From Ianthella basta (Eukaryota; Porifera; Demospongiae; Verongiida; Ianthellidae): DNA of 64,000 nt. The notes beneath the pieces were generated by a model, which worked only from the letters and a program-made list of their open reading frames with translations, searched no databases and was not told the DNA's origin. The stretch covers positions 4,068,776-4,132,775 of the forward strand of contig OZ025873.1 of assembly GCA_964019415.1 (NCBI GenBank), given 5' to 3'. Positions within the stretch are counted from its first letter, which is position 1. Each line of letters opens with the position of its first letter. Shown piece by piece: positions 1 to 12,800 of the stretch. The position numbers and the translations under genes are program-made.

Positions 1-2250
1 CTCTCCCTTGCCCCCTGGTCAATCATAGAAATGTTCTAATCACCTGATGATCGACTCATGGCATTCAAAACCCTGTTCTTGGTCGTGCTTAATGAACATG
101 CGCCAATTAGGAAAATCCGTGTCAAGAAGAAAGCTGTCCCATAGATTACCAAGTACAATCATGACGAGGTGGATCTACGTAACAAGCTCCTGCGACAGTT
201 TTGTTCATCCAAGTCTCTCAATGTTTGTGAGTCCTACAAACGTCAAAAGAATCTCATGCACAGACTGCAGCGTAAATCCAAGTGCGCCTACTTCCTCCAG
301 CTCATCGCTTCAGGCAAGCACCCATCCTCTATCAGGAAGGCAATTAAAGTAGCTTGTCCTGCTGCACTCACTGAGTCATGGTCAGTATTTGACTGTAGTC
401 ATTCCCAATTGGCCTCCCTCTTTAACAATCATTTTGTTTCTGTCTGCCAGCAACACCACTTCTTTGCCATCCAATGATGTTGTACCTATCCAGTGTGCTC
501 ACTGCTCATATGTTCCAATTCTCCACTGTACGGGCTGACGAGTGTGAGGAAGAACTATCTAACCCGAGGACAAACCAGTCGTCAGGCCCTGATGGCATCC
601 CTGCCTCTGTCCCCAAACTCTCTTCTGAAGCCATTGCCCATCCTATGTGCTCCATCTTCAATGCATCCCTGGACGCATCTGTGTTTCCCTCCGAGTGGAA
701 GCATGCTCATGTAAAGCTTCTCTACAAAGGAGGTGACAAGTCTTCTCCTTCTAATTACCATCCCATCTCCCTCTTGCCCATTCTTAGCAAGATTCTGGAG
801 CGTGTTGTTCATAAGCAACTTGTTCAACATCTGACTGACAACCATCTGCTGTATCCTTTGCAATCTGGGCTTAGAATCAGGCATTCAACCGCCACTGCAT
901 TGCTACATTGTACAAATGACTGGTATGCAGCCCTTGATCACGTTCTCCTGGTTGGTGTTCTTTTCCTTGATGTGTCAAAGGCATTTTACACCATTTTGAC
1001 CACAGCCTTCTTGTGAGGAAGCTAAGTCAATGGGTGTTGCACCGCGGTGCTGTGAGTGGATGGAGTCCTACCTGGAGCACCGTACACAGTCTACTCTCGT
1101 GGGCAACTCAGTATCGGATCCCCTTACTGTTCCCTCCAGTGTGCCGCAGGGCTCTGTCTTGGGTTCCACGCTTTTCTCACTGTTTGTGAACGACTTACCC
1201 AAAGCTATCACTGGTGCTACCACACTCCTGTTTGCTGACAATACGACCATCTATGCTTTTGGGAAGGAGTGGCCTCTATTGCTGAGACCCTAACCTCTGC
1301 TCTCCACCTCGCCAGTAAATAGATGTGTGACAACCACCTGAGGCTAATTGTGCAGAAAACCAAGGCCATGCTCATCCACTCTGTACGGAAAGCAAATCTG
1401 CCTCCTCTATCCATTCACCTCCTCTCCACACCGGTCCAGCAAGTCCACACCACCAAGTTCCTCAGGGTCTGTATCAATGACACTCTAACTTGGCGTGAGC
1501 ATGTGCAGTACGTGGCTGCTACTGTGAGTAGGAACCTCAATCTGCTGCACCGCCTGTCTTGGTTCCTCCCCAAGGCTGCTCTCCTGCTCTCCTACATCCT
1601 GCCTTCTTTTGATTATTGTGATGTGGTTTGGTGCTGCTCAAATGAGGAGGCACTGCTGCTGGAAGGCCTGCAGAACTTTGCAGCAAGGGCTATTCTTCAT
1701 CAGCACCGCTGGCAATCAGCTAGCTCTGGTAGGAAAAAGCTCAGTCTCTCTACCTTGTCCTCCAGGCGAGACTTCCACCTGGCCCAACATTCATACAGAG
1801 CCATTCGTGGCCTTTACCCGCCATACCTGAAGTGCCTATTTACCCTGTCCTCTGCCACCCATTGGCATCACACTAGACTAGCTTCAAGAGACAGTGTCAA
1901 TCTTCCCCAGCCCAAGACCAACTTTGGGAAGAAAGTCTTCAGCTATCGTGGTGTTGCCCTGTGGATCTCCCTACCATCTAGTGCTTGTGAAGTATCCACT
2001 ATTTCTGTTTTTAGTTCTACCACAAAACCCCTTCTGCTTACCAGTCAATGATCTATTTGCATATCCAAATTACTTCCTTCTTAGCTGATTATGGCTTTCT
2101 GCTTTACTTCACAATCCATTAAGACCTCCCATCGTCTAATTTATCACTGTGTACTTTGTTTTCTGTTCTGGGTGCCTATAGAATAGTAGCCCCTTGGGCT
2201 AAAGGCTTTCCCAGTTAAAATAAGATTTCCTGACCCTGACCCTGAGTGAC
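1..2250 (+). pseudogene. Degenerate CR1/Jockey-like LINE, linker plus reverse transcriptase to 3' tail
   Basis: A dead non-LTR retrotransposon cut by the left window edge. The stretch before the RT (about 70-470) has the basic linker typical of these ORF2 proteins (RNKLLRQF, YKRQKN). RT motifs follow: SSGPDGIPASV near 575, YHPISLLPILSKILERV near 755, FLDVSKAF near 964, VPQGSVLGSTLFSLFVNDLP near 1141, then the thumb and C-terminal tail to 2051. The frame breaks near 1014 and again before 1323. The catalytic FADD box reads FADN at 1231-1242, so the second aspartate is lost. The 3' untranslated end closes with a short TGACCC tandem at 2231-2246, the simple-repeat tail usual in CR1/L2-type LINEs. 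The endonuclease would lie left of the window. The identification as a LINE RT is secure; the clade is inferred. Confidence 0.85.
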
Positions 2251-3316
2251 ATAAAGTGGTTGGTGTCTTGCCTTGGGCTCCTTCTGTCAAACTGAATCAA
2301 TGTATGAATATTCTGTGCACCTGGAAATTTATGGAACGAGTCTACAGAATGCTCTCAATTAAATAGATGGTTTCAATTGATTAAACAATACAACTATGGG
2401 TAAACACTCAAATTTCTAACAACAGCCTAGAGAACCCACTCAAAGGATGGGTAAACAGATAGTGTATAGAATGGTTGTCAGAAGTGCGTCATACCTTGGC
2501 ACGAGGTCATCACCAAAGATGACTGTGGTCACAAATGATCTTGAGTATGTGACTGAATTTTGACTGCATGTAGACACAAGCACTAGTGATCACTGAACAA
2601 CAAACATCCTGGTATGCAAAGGATCATGAAGACTACTCTCACAGATGTGCATGCTTTACCTCAATAGTCCACCTGGTGGGCTGAAAGCATAACATTGCAC
2701 AGTGCTGTATGTACTCTTTAAGAGCAGTGCCACAATGGCTGCAGTCCCAGCTCCCAAACTGTGACCTGTGAGAACTAGTCTGTAATTCTGAAGAGGGAAT
2801 ACACATCAAAAGTCATACAATATGCATAAAGACAATAGAAAACAAAACTCCTCGTATAAATTTGTGGAGGCTGTGGAATTCAAAAGTGCACTACAAGCTT
2901 GTCTTACAAGTCCATCTACATTAAAGCTGGAAACTAATCATTACACCCCAACTTCAAATTTTTGCGTGCACCAAGGGCCCAATTAAAAATTGTGACTCAT
3001 GTATGCATCTTGCACGCTGTGTTTTAGTGTTTAGATTCATGTTTGTATCTTTGCATTATGCTTGCTGATGTACAGTCTTGCATCCTATGCAGATGATAAC
3101 TGTAGCTGACTGTGTGCTTTCATATCACAGCACTATGTTCCTCAAGCCACCCTTGGATTTCTTTTTAACATCTAATAGCAATGACCATACACCTTTTCAT
3201 ATGTTACATTTTCCCTTCTTAGTGCTAGTTGGGACGATGACGTTTTCTTTATCTAGTTCCTCCTTTTTCTGCCAACAGGCTTTCATGAATCCAGGGTGTT
3301 TTTGGCTCTTTTGCAG
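2251..3316. other. No gene recognised
   Basis: AT-rich sequence without a convincing coding frame, RNA gene or repeat boundary. It begins at the LINE tail and ends at the splice-acceptor-like site of the next feature. Confidence 0.5.
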
Positions 3317-3510
3317 CTTTAACATCATCAGATGGCTGACTTGTAGGAGGTCTGTAGAGAGGCAAGATTTGTTGGTGGGAAGTGGTTTTGTGGCCATGAG
3401 CTCAGAGCTGTATGAGAGCTTTGACACCAGAAATCTAAGCATCTTCCCTGAGATTGTGAAGATGGCAGTCATACATGGGTACACTATAGTGAACCAGTCA
3501 AGTCATGGTG
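3317..3510 (+). CDS. Candidate internal exon, function unknown
   Basis: An open frame bounded by a pyrimidine-rich acceptor ending TTTTGCAG (to 3316) and a strong donor GTAAGTG at 3511. The 194-nt exon would start at the last base of a codon and end after the first base of one. The peptide contains VERQDLLVGSGFVAMSSELY and IFPEIVKMAVIHGYTIVNQ. I do not recognise a family, and no partner exon was found nearby. It could be a real exon of an unidentified gene or a chance frame with good splice signals. Confidence 0.3.
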
Positions 3511-3659
3511 GTAAGTGTCTCGCAGCAAGCCTGTCAGAATAAAGACTGCATACCGTGGAACCCCTATAATGCGATGTAAATTGTTTAGGCAGCTGCATCA
3601 GTGATTATTTCAGCCTGTGCCATAAGCAACCTGATAAAATACAGTTCAGTTCTGGAAGA

Positions 3660-4050
3660 ATCTTACTATAATGCACCGAATCTCGGATTTTTATGTTTGT
3701 TTGTTACATCATAAAATCGGCGCCTTGCAGGGAAGCAGCTCGAGACGCTTCTTGCCTGTTGAGGGACTCGGGGGGCAGGTTCCTAGCGGGGGGCCATTCG
3801 CCTAGCTGCCTTGCGGCCAAAAGCGAGATGTCCTTCGTCTGGTCTCCGTGGGCCGACACGCCATTTTTACAATTAGCAACTGGCCTTTCCGCTACCAGTT
3901 ATTGGCGGACTTGATGCGCGCCATGCCAGTTAAGGGAGTGGGGGGACGCGAGCTTAGAGGGGTGCCGGCCACCTAGCTGCCTTGCAGCTGAAGAGCGTGC
4001 TTCCTTTTTTTCGGTGGGCTCAGACGCCATTTTGCCCTTGACAACGTACA
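3660..4050 (+). repeat. Dispersed two-monomer repeat, copy 1
   Basis: This stretch matches, on the opposite strand, the segment at 30297-30690, from the shared edge CTTACTATAATGCACYG inward. Each copy holds two related monomers offset by about 170 bp: the box CCTAGCTGCCTTG recurs near 3801 and 3972, each followed by a box resembling GACGCCATTTT. No coding frame is conserved between copies. It is probably a non-autonomous element or satellite-derived unit; the family is not recognised. Confidence 0.6.
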
Positions 4051-4316
4051 ATACATTGCACATACGACCATAAGAAAGTGACGTCACATCCCTGTTGGTG
4101 TCGGTCCCTGAAAATCTTGCAAAGTAGACGTATTGGTTGCCAAGGAAGTGCTTTAGCTCCTTGGCTGGTGCCAAGAATGTTCCTGCAGTGCTGGCCGACA
4201 TGGGCTCATGCTCATGCATGATTTTGGCCTACAACTTGCATAATTTATACTTACATCCACACCCACCACACTGGCATTGTCTGGCAGTAGTGGAGTAGCT
4301 GTTGTGGGGGTGCCAG

Positions 4317-4351
4317 AGCAGGGAAGCCCACCTTCGGTGGGCTTTCCTGCT
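4317..4351. repeat. GC-rich perfect hairpin with TTCG loop
   Basis: Near-perfect palindrome: arms of about 15-16 bases (AGCAGGGAAGCCCACC and its complement) around a TTCG tetraloop. A similar hairpin, also starting AGCAGGG, lies at 13655-13686. It looks like a bacterial terminator but sits in animal DNA with no gene nearby, so a small palindromic repeat is the better reading. Confidence 0.6.
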
Positions 4352-5837
4352 AGTATTGACTAATTCAAGTGGACAGGGGATTCTTGTGCTAATGGCACTT
4401 TAGAGGGAAAACAATATAAATATGCAAGAATCTGCCACACTTTTGTATATATATACTCTTCCACTTCATTGATATTGTTTGTTCTAGACCATAATATTCA
4501 ATTGCCTCACATTGACTTTGGTGAGCAAAGAAATCAACGCCAGAGCATTGGAAAGATTCTTCTCCGCCAATTGACACTGAGAAGGAACTGTGTATCACTG
4601 GGTGCAATTCTTCTAGAGACCCAAATGCTGTGAACAATCCCTTCTGCTTCAGCATCCCACTTTGCTTTTACTGGAGTGAGTTCTGTGGCCTGACTTGTTG
4701 TTTCATTTACTAGCTGACAAAACATTGCACATGAACTTTGTGAAATACAAAGTCCACCATTGCCGTGAATGTGAAAATGGCAGCCATGGTCACTGCAATC
4801 TTCATGCCATGTTGGTGACATTGATGGTGACATTTCATAATGTGTAGTGTGACTGGTGAAATGTGACAGTAATGTCAACGTTGCATACATTTCTGACATT
4901 TTTCACTGTGGCCTTACCAGTCTGTCCCTTCTAAGTGCCCTATCAACCAGTTTCTGATCTTATTTTATCTTATCTCGTTTACAGTAACCTCGAAAGCCAT
5001 TAGCCAGAGGCTACTATCTATGATTGGCATCCAGGAAAGAAAAATCAAAAGACATAAACAGAGCACAGTACAATTACAATAAGTTCATCAGTGGTGAGAC
5101 TAAATTGACTTGTTAGTTTAAGTTAAGTTAATAGGGGGCAAAGTAATTGTGCCATAATTTGATTAAAGCGGAAAATTTCTTGCATGTTCTAATGTTGCTA
5201 GGTAAGGTCTGCCAGATTGGTGTACCAGTGAAACTGAAGGCCTTTTGAACAAATAAAGTTCTTGAAGGTGGAATGTTGAGTTGGAAGGTGCAAGTCAATC
5301 GTGTTTTGTGGTGAGATGAGGGAGAATTGAAGAGACAAGAGAGGTATGGGGGAGACTAAGAAGATAAGCATTGGAACTGCAGCTGTGTACAGAACCCATC
5401 CTTGGTATACATCACTGTCTCTGTCATCCGTTGGGCCAGTCACATTCCCTTGAATGGTAGCCTAGCATTATGCACCTTTCATTGTTGTATCTCTGATTTC
5501 TGAAGCAGCCCACTAAACACTATGCTACAGTTCTCCAACACAGCATTTCACTCTTACTTCTGTCACTGCAGCATGCACATACTTTGCTCCATTGATTTCC
5601 TCCATGCCGTTTCCTCTTGCTGAGATCAAGGATGTTGAAGCAACACCAGATGGGCTAAGAAACTCCACAACCAATCAATGGGATTCTTACTGCACCTTGC
5701 AGGAGTAGCTACATAATCTATTTATATGTGTTACTATACTTAATTCATCAGTGCCCTAGGAGGTGGCTGAAAATGCTTTGGTTGCCAGAAGACCTTATGG
5801 TCCTTCTGATCTGGGCATTTTTTTCTAAGGACAAATA
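4352..5837. other. No gene recognised
   Basis: Open frames here are short, lack splice context and match nothing I know. No repeat shared with the rest of the window was noticed. Confidence 0.45.
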
Positions 5838-5905
5838 ATTATAGTTTGGTGGTTAGGGCGCTTAAGTCAATGGCTTGTTCCCAGGTTTCCATAGCACATA
5901 TTCTC
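5838..5905 (+). repeat. Possible tRNA-derived SINE head
   Basis: The start resembles a tRNA-like promoter: TGGTGGTTAGGGCGCTTAAG fits an A-box region, and GTTCCCAGGTTTCC 25-30 bases on resembles a decayed B-box (GGTTCGANTCC). No cloverleaf with a sound acceptor stem can be drawn, so it is not called a tRNA gene. Confidence 0.25.
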
Positions 5906-7309
5906 CCTATGATGCTCACCTATGTTGCTGCTCTCTTTCTCCTTCTTAGCTGTACTCTGCGGCCTCCACGTCAGATTGAGGGGCAGGGGCTCGTTTCATT
6001 GGCACAGTGTCAATGTGATCAGGCAACTCGGGTATGTGGTATGACCTTAAGAGTTCATAATCCAAAGCACTTTGTCAGAGGTATTTTGGTTGGTGTCCCC
6101 AAAGCTAAGGTCCATTCTCTAATTTGCTCAATAGAGAGTTGGTTATTGGCTGGCCGCAGTCGGCCATTTTTATCTTGACTGGGTAAAAGAAATTGCAAAA
6201 GGAATTTCAAAGCTGCCGAAACTTCTGGTGTACTCAGGAAGGTTGTGGACATCAACCTTGTGGTTCGGTGTTGTTAGCTTGAGGTGTAACCATACTGCAT
6301 ACCTTTGCCTTCTACCAACCCATTACATCAATTTGATAAAAGTGGGTGAAAGGCTGATTCAGTCCACTGCCCCCCAATCTGGCCCACAGGGAAGTGGGAT
6401 TGGTACCAATGGTGCGGTAAGTTAATTAAGGTAAAGGCCGGTTACCATTGCTAATGAAAGTCATTAATGTGTGGGCGGGAGGACACTCAAGACAGGCCAT
6501 GTGACACATGCAATGAATAAATTATGTGGAACAGAGAAGCAAACAATACTTGGAAAAGATGACATTTCAACCATCAATGACATTACTATAGATGACAAAG
6601 GCTCGACACTCTTTGTAGCTAGGCGCAACGACAAAGGGCCCGGAATTCCTAACATTTTACGCCAGCCTCTTTCGAACTTGTCATACTTTAGCTACAGGCT
6701 ACTTGGGACGTACTATGTCCGTACTTACCATACATGCGTACGTACTATGTCATGTCCACTACCATATGTAAGTGATATCAACAATAATAACTGACAGACA
6801 ACAGACAGAAAGAAAAAAACTATCAAATACATAAAGATGTACCAGATGTGTAATTATGTCCTTGTACCCATTAATATGTATGCCTGTAGTCGTTAACATG
6901 TACGCATGTACCAGTATCCATATGTAACCCGTAGTACGCTAACTTGTTTCTGCCATGTACCGTATTATGGATTCTTAAGCACCTGCGAAGTGCCCTCAGC
7001 TGCATCTATGGGATCTAGACATCTGTGTGAAATACGTATTAGCTGTACTTTCATTGGATTCAGGTGCAGTGCTTAGATGCCCATTACCATGGCAATGGAA
7101 TCTATGTAGAAGTATTGCACTCAGAGATTCACAGTTCACAGTATAAAATTAGTTTAAGGATCAGTGAAAGCAGAGGCAGAGAAAACAACTTGAAGGAATA
7201 GCACAGAGCCTGCACATACGACAGACAAGACACAGAGTTAGCATACCAGCATAATCTATTGTATGGTCAAAAGCTAATTGCATTAGTGTTACATTGGCTA
7301 TAATACTAC
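5906..7309. other. No gene recognised
   Basis: Contains an open frame at 6471-6794 of unknown nature and a stretch (6700-6960) with recurrent GTAC/ATGTAC words. Neither supports a named feature. Confidence 0.4.
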
Positions 7310-9787
7310 TTAAAGTTTTCATGCCATCTCTTTCTAGGACGCCCCCTTGGTCTTTTTCCCAGTACATCTTCTTCATATACTCGTTTTACAAGTCTGTCAT
7401 CATCCATCTGCTCCAGCTTTTCTTTCCACACCATTTGCTTTGCCTTTACCACATCTAGTACTGCAGCTTGCCTCAGTGCCTGCCTCACATCTTCATTCCT
7501 AACTCTGTCTACCCGTGTCTCTCCTTCTACTCTTCTTAGATATCTCATCTCCAGTGCTTGTAGCTTACCCTCATGCCTTTTCTGCAATGCCCAAGTTGCA
7601 CATCCATACAACATTGTGGGTGGGACCATAGCATTATATACTCTCATTTTTGTTTACTTCTTCAGCTCCTTCCTATCCAACACTAGCTTCCTCATTGCTC
7701 CGACTACCTTGGATGCCGCTCCAATTCTCTGTTCAATTTCATCATCACAGTTTCCACTTCTATTCAACATCACTCCTAAGTATTTCAACGTCTCCACTTC
7801 TGCAATATCCTGTCCATCAAAAATCACTTTACAGTTGCCTCCACTTCTACTGACCATCATCACCTTTGTCTTTCCCCAGTGTACTTTCATGCTCCATTTG
7901 TCCATTTTCTTCTTCAGCTGATCCAGATTCCTTTCCAAATGTTCACTTTTCTCTGCTAGCATCACCACATCATCTGTGAACAGCACCAACTTCACATTGG
8001 TGGTTCCAGCTGTACTCCTCCACCAAATGCTTCTTGTGCCTCTCTTACAGTACAATCTTATCCATAAATACATTAAATAGTCATGGTGACATCACACATC
8101 ACTCCTCTTGTAATTGGCAAACAGCCTGACAACTTATCTCCTATTCTAACACATGCCTCGCTCTTCACATAGAATGCTTTAACTGCTCCCAGTAGTTTCC
8201 CTTCTATTCCATACTCCTCTAGTACTTGCCATAGTTTGTCCCTTCTCACTGTATCATATGCTTTCTCAAGATCTACGCATGCCACTGCCATTTGCTTCCC
8301 TTTCTCCAGTGTCTTCTCACTGAATTGCCTCACTGTAAATATCTGATTGATGCAGCTCTGACCCTTCCTGAACCCTCACTGCACTTCCATTATCTTTCCT
8401 TTTTATCTTCTGCTTCACCCTGTTGTCCACTATTCTGGCATACACCTTGCCTGGCACACTAAGTAGACTGATGCCTCAGTAGCATTCTGTCCTGCTTCTC
8501 TTCTTGTGCACTGGAATTATCACTGCTTTCCTCCAATCTTCAGGCACTTCCCACATGGACCATGCTATACTGAGAATCTTGTGCAGCCACTTCACCACCA
8601 CCAAATTCCCAGCTTTCAGGATCTTCGCACTCATCCCACATGCCCCTGGTGCCTTGCCATTTTTCAGTTTGCCAATAGCTGCTTCCACCTCCTCCACTGC
8701 AATACTGCTATGCTCCTCACTTTTCTCCTGCCTCAGCTCTTTATTTGGCTGTCGACGACTGTCCTGCTGCTGCCTGCCTACTTGCAATAATCCTTCAAAG
8801 TATCCTATCCATTTCTCAACCACTCGCTCATCCTCTCCAATAACTTGACCATTTTCTTTGCAAACCTTCTTGGCTTCAGCATCCCCCTTGTTTTGTCCCT
8901 TTACAGTGCATGTTCCAAAATTTCTTCTGACTCTTGTGGAAATCATCTTCCAGTACCATTCTCAGTTTAGTCCACTCCTCATTCTATGCTTTCCTGACTA
9001 CGCGTTTAGGTTTAGTCTTTGCTTCTACGTACTTTTCTCTAGCTCCTGGTGTCCTCAATTGCAACCACCTCTGGTAGGCTATTTTCTTCCTTACAGCTGC
9101 CTTCACTTTCTCATTCCACCATCCTGTCCACTTTTGTCTATCTCCACACTGTCTTGCCCCACACACCTCAACTGCCATATTCATCACACTCTCTTCGAAC
9201 TCTTTCCATGCTTTCTCCACCTCTCTATTGTCTGCATCCACACTCTCCTTCATTTTCAGCCATAGTCTCCACTGAAACCTCAGTCTTACTTCACTGTCCT
9301 TCAGCTTCTCCATTCTCAGTCGCACAACTATAATTCTCTCACTCACGCACTGCCAGCTTTTTACGCACCTGCTCATTTCTTTGGAGAAGAACATTACCCC
9401 ACCCGCTTTGGTTCTTCCATCGCTGACACCTGAGTTAACTACGTAACAATCTTCCACCTCTTTTGCGCCGTTACCTTTCCACTTCGTCTCGCTGACTCTT
9501 ATCACCCCGAGGTTGTATTTGTTCATCTCCTCTACCAGCTCACGTTCTTTTCCCTTCAGTGATCACACGTTCCAGATTCCTATTCATTGGCCGTCTCTTC
9601 CTCCGTGCTCATGACTCTGCTTTGGGTGTTCTCCAGTTTGATTTGGGTGGCTTTTCTGGACTGGCATATTTCCTGGCAGGTTGTCTTTAGACTGTTCACC
9701 TGGTGCAGGAATGCGCTGCCGCCATTTTCTAACACCTCGTGCCACAATGCCTAGAAGCTGTAAAAATGAGTCTAAAAAGGCATTCAA
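7310..9787 (-). pseudogene. RTE-like (APE-type) LINE, nearly full ORF2, broken
   Basis: Read on the minus strand, the ORF starts near 9787 (MNAFLDSFLQLLG). It enters an AP-endonuclease-like region (GVIRVSETKWKGNG, then NSGVSDGRTKAGGVMFF). It then jumps from CVSERIIVVRLRME straight to the linker, so much of the endonuclease is deleted. The linker (8476-8946), RT motifs (VDLEKAYDTVRRDKLW near 8280; LFTDDVVMLA near 7960-7990) and the C-terminal tail ending KRPRGRPRKRWHENFK (7306-7647) all follow. Many stops and shifts separate the pieces. The tail style (VRNEDVRQAL, RGRPRKRW) is that of RTE/CFDP2-type elements. A fragment of the same family lies at 21680-22125. Not active. Confidence 0.85.
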
Positions 9788-10530
9788 TTTATGTAAATAC
9801 CCCAGGGGACCTACTAATTGGGAGCTGCTGCCACCCTGAACCAGCAGTTTGCTATGTATTAGGTCACAATGAATCCGCCTTTATTGCAACAATATAGCAA
9901 CGAGCCTCTATGGTAATAATATACACTTGGATGTTTGTGACCCTATGATATCATATGGTGTACACCATTTCAAGATGTCCATGGTGGGTAACAGGTGGAG
10001 ATTATCAAACATGTTTCATTATATGAACAACCCTTTTTTGGCCAGTAAAGGATTGGTGGATATAATAAATAAGGTCATAGCTTATAGTAATGCGTATGTA
10101 AGCAGAATATTGAACTCACGGGATAGATTAGGAAAACTGAGTGCAAGATTCCCTCGGTCTTCAGCTTGTACAGGAGGGCTTGAGCCGACTGTGCACAGCC
10201 CTAATGTAAATAGTCATGAGCGACCATTGTCATGATGACTGATATCACTTTACCATTCATATTTATCTCTACGTATGTATGTACAACATCTTTAATAATT
10301 CAGAAATTCTAAAAGGCTGCATTACCAACAGTATGCATACAAGTTTGCATAGAAGAGAACAGTATGGGTTATCACACCAACCAACTAAATCAACTTACAG
10401 TATGTGCGCTGAAATCCTCTGCACAATCTGATGAAACTAAGTCTGGTTGTGCTGCCAAATCAGTCAGTAGATCCTTCAATATGAGAAAGCAGACAGCTGA
10501 ACAAGATTACCAATGCCATGCAAAGCCTAA
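9788..10530. other. No gene recognised
   Basis: Unassigned sequence between the LINE and the Penelope-like fragment. A 102-residue open frame at 9927-10235 has no recognisable domain. Confidence 0.4.
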
Positions 10531-11130
10531 ATGAATGAATGCACACTACTATTCTGTCCTTATCACCAGAAGAAGTGATAAGCCTATCCACATCAGTCTA
10601 TCACAAACCCATCCACACTGAGAGGTACATACCCTTCAGCTCACACCACCACCTGAAGACTATCAATGGAGTATTGAGGTGCATGAAGGATTGGGCACAT
10701 AAACATCTGAGACCCAGAATGCAAGGATTAAGAATTGGACCATCTGGAGAATGATTTCCTGGTGAATGGCTTTCCTGCCAGACTTGGAAGATGACCTTGT
10801 TGGCACTGCCCAATATACCTTCACACTTTCACCCACCCAGCCACCACAGAAGACTCTCTGCACCCTATATGTTCGTGGAGTTAGTGAAAAGCTGAAAAAA
10901 ATCTGTTTGCCACTGAACATTTGTGCTGTCTTAACACCCTTGTTCCCTGGAATGGACACTCATGAAAGTAAGAATCATGTACCAGAGGACAGAAAACAAA
11001 ATGGAGCACGAACAGCCTATGTTGATTTTCCCCTATGTGTACTCCAGGCTGGCTTTGGGTGCCCTGCCATCTTCAATGCAAGAATCCTATCTGTGGCTTT
11101 CAATTGTTCCTCATTGCCACCATTTGGCTA
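10531..11130 (+). pseudogene. Penelope-like element fragment (RT thumb and linker)
   Basis: The peptide LSTSVYHKPIHTERYIPFSS (from 10570) followed by HHHLKTINGVLRCMKDWAHK is the segment after RT motif E in Penelope-like RTs (usual form VYRKPTHTDRYL). A shift leads to the next conserved block at 10850-10925 (LCTLYVRGVSEKLKKI, LPLNICAVLTPL) and then a VPEDR-like linker (10975 on). In intact elements this linker leads to a GIY-YIG endonuclease; here it is lost or unrecognisable after about 11130. No palm domain was found upstream. The family call rests on these blocks in order. Confidence 0.7.
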
Positions 11131-11312
11131 GCTTTGCTGAAGTGTGCTAATACAGTAAGATAGGAGTATCCATTTCATTGGGTACATTCCTAAATAGATA
11201 CGTATCATGAGTGTGACATCTGATATGAATGATTATTAGGGTGACCACAGCATGAGGATCAGAGGCTGTTCAGCCAAGATTGGCTTACTGGTCACTTCAG
11301 AATTTACAAAAA

Positions 11313-11373
11313 CAAGTATTTCGAGTTAAAAAACTCATGGGGCACAGGGGCACCCCTGAACTCAAACTACTTG
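11313..11373. repeat. AAGTATTTCGAGTT hairpin repeat, copy 1 (diverged)
   Basis: Starts with CAAGTATTTCGAGTT; the right arm has decayed to AACTCAAACTACTTG. Same unit as at 15224, 31498 and 35397. An AC microsatellite starts about 220 bp downstream. Confidence 0.75.
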
Positions 11374-11529
11374 CTAGCGATCTCCACGTGAATGTTCAGT
11401 AGATCAGAAAGTTGGGGATACAGCAATGCTGATGGCCTAAAGTATACATCAAGATGCAATAGACTGTTGGGCGTATAAGAGTTTCAAGTCTCCAGACCAG
11501 CCTGTCATCCAGTGAAAGCACCTTTACCA

Positions 11530-11696
<167 letters not shown>

Positions 11697-11814
11697 TGGT
11701 ACTTGGTAGTACTTACTTGGCAGCTGCCCGCAGTACAGGTACCGTGATAGCAGGGCCCTATGGTAAATGTGCCATGGGGCTCACCTTAAGCCCTACACCT
11801 TGCCATCACTGGAG

Positions 11815-12046
11815 CAGTCCACTGAGCACAGCGAAGCAGCCTGTAGCAAGCACACCTCTACCTCAGAGCAGTCACTGGAACAGTCTGCTGAGCAAAGCAA
11901 AACAGCCAGCAGCAAGGACGCCTATACTTCAGAGCAGTCTGCTGAGCAAAGCAAAACAGCCAGCAGCAAGGACGCCTATATACCTCAGAGCAGTCTGCTG
12001 AGCAAAACAAAACAGCCAGTAGCAAGGATGCATCAGCGTCAGAGCC
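11815..12046 (+). repeat. 54-bp coding minisatellite
   Basis: Units beginning CAGTCYRCTGAGCA start at 11815, 11881, 11935 and 11991, with spacings of 66 (54 plus a 12-bp insert), 54 and 56 bp. In frame they give 18-residue repeats; the 56-bp step breaks the frame. It lies within the Ulp1/PHD pseudogene. Confidence 0.85.
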
Positions 12047-12534
12047 AACACTGAAGCAGCCATCAGTTTCAGCTGCTTTCTCCAGTTTCAAGTATAAAGA
12101 TGAAGATAGCATACCAGCATTGCCATCACCACTGCCACCATTAACACGGAACCCTGCACCATCTACCCCAGATATTTCTCAGCCCATCTTCACACCCAGA
12201 AGTCACAATCAACTTGCAGACCTACCAACCAAAGAAAACAAAGCAGCCCAAAAAGCGGCCTTGGGCTGACAACGGCATTGTTATGCTTTCAAAGCAGCAA
12301 GAGAAATCATCAAATCCCAAACCGGCTGGCTGACAGATAGCATAAAAGATGCCGCACAGAACACTCTGCAGGAGCAGTTTAGTGTGCCTGGGTTGCAATC
12401 TGTTGTGAAGGGGCAAGGGTTCATCTGTGATATTGAGCCAGAAGAGTTTGTTCAAATTCTTCATAATGGGAAGAGTCACTGGTGACCATCAGCACCATCC
12501 GTGCAAGACACTCTGAGGTATTTGTGTACAGTCT

Positions 12535-12800
12535 GCAATGCAATGCACCAGATAGTCTCCAGCAGCAAATTGCTGCACTCCTTCACACAGAAGAGCAAGC
12601 CATCATTCTGAAGTTCCAGAAACTGCCCAGTCAGACAAATACCAGTGACTGTGGAGTTTACGCCATTGCAATGCAATGCACCAGATAGTCTCCAGCAGCA
12701 AATTGCTGCACTCCTTCACACAGAAGAGCAAGCCATCACTCTGAAGTTCCAGAAACTGCCCAGTCAGACAAACACCAGTGACTGTGGAGTTTACGACATT
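12535..12800 (+). repeat. 133-bp tandem duplication across the protease active site
   Basis: GCAATGCAATGCACCAGATA starts at 12535 and again at 12668. The two 133-bp units differ at only a few positions (for example ATCATTCTG against ATCACTCTG), so the duplication is recent relative to the rest of the pseudogene. As 133 is not divisible by 3, it shifts the frame. Confidence 0.95.

Noticed and set aside
4317..4351. Rho-independent terminator
   Set aside because: The window is animal DNA with spliced genes; no bacterial gene or U-tract context, and similar hairpins recur as repeats.
4389..4899. DAGL catalytic exon on the minus strand
   Set aside because: Searched by eye for GHSLG and the conserved HKG block; the frames here do not contain them.
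6471..6794. Gene in the 107-residue plus-strand frame
   Set aside because: No family, no splice context; a part resembles 39247 and may be an old repeat.
12535..12800. CRISPR-like or other direct repeat array
   Set aside because: Only two adjacent units without spacers, inside a coding pseudogene: a plain tandem duplication.
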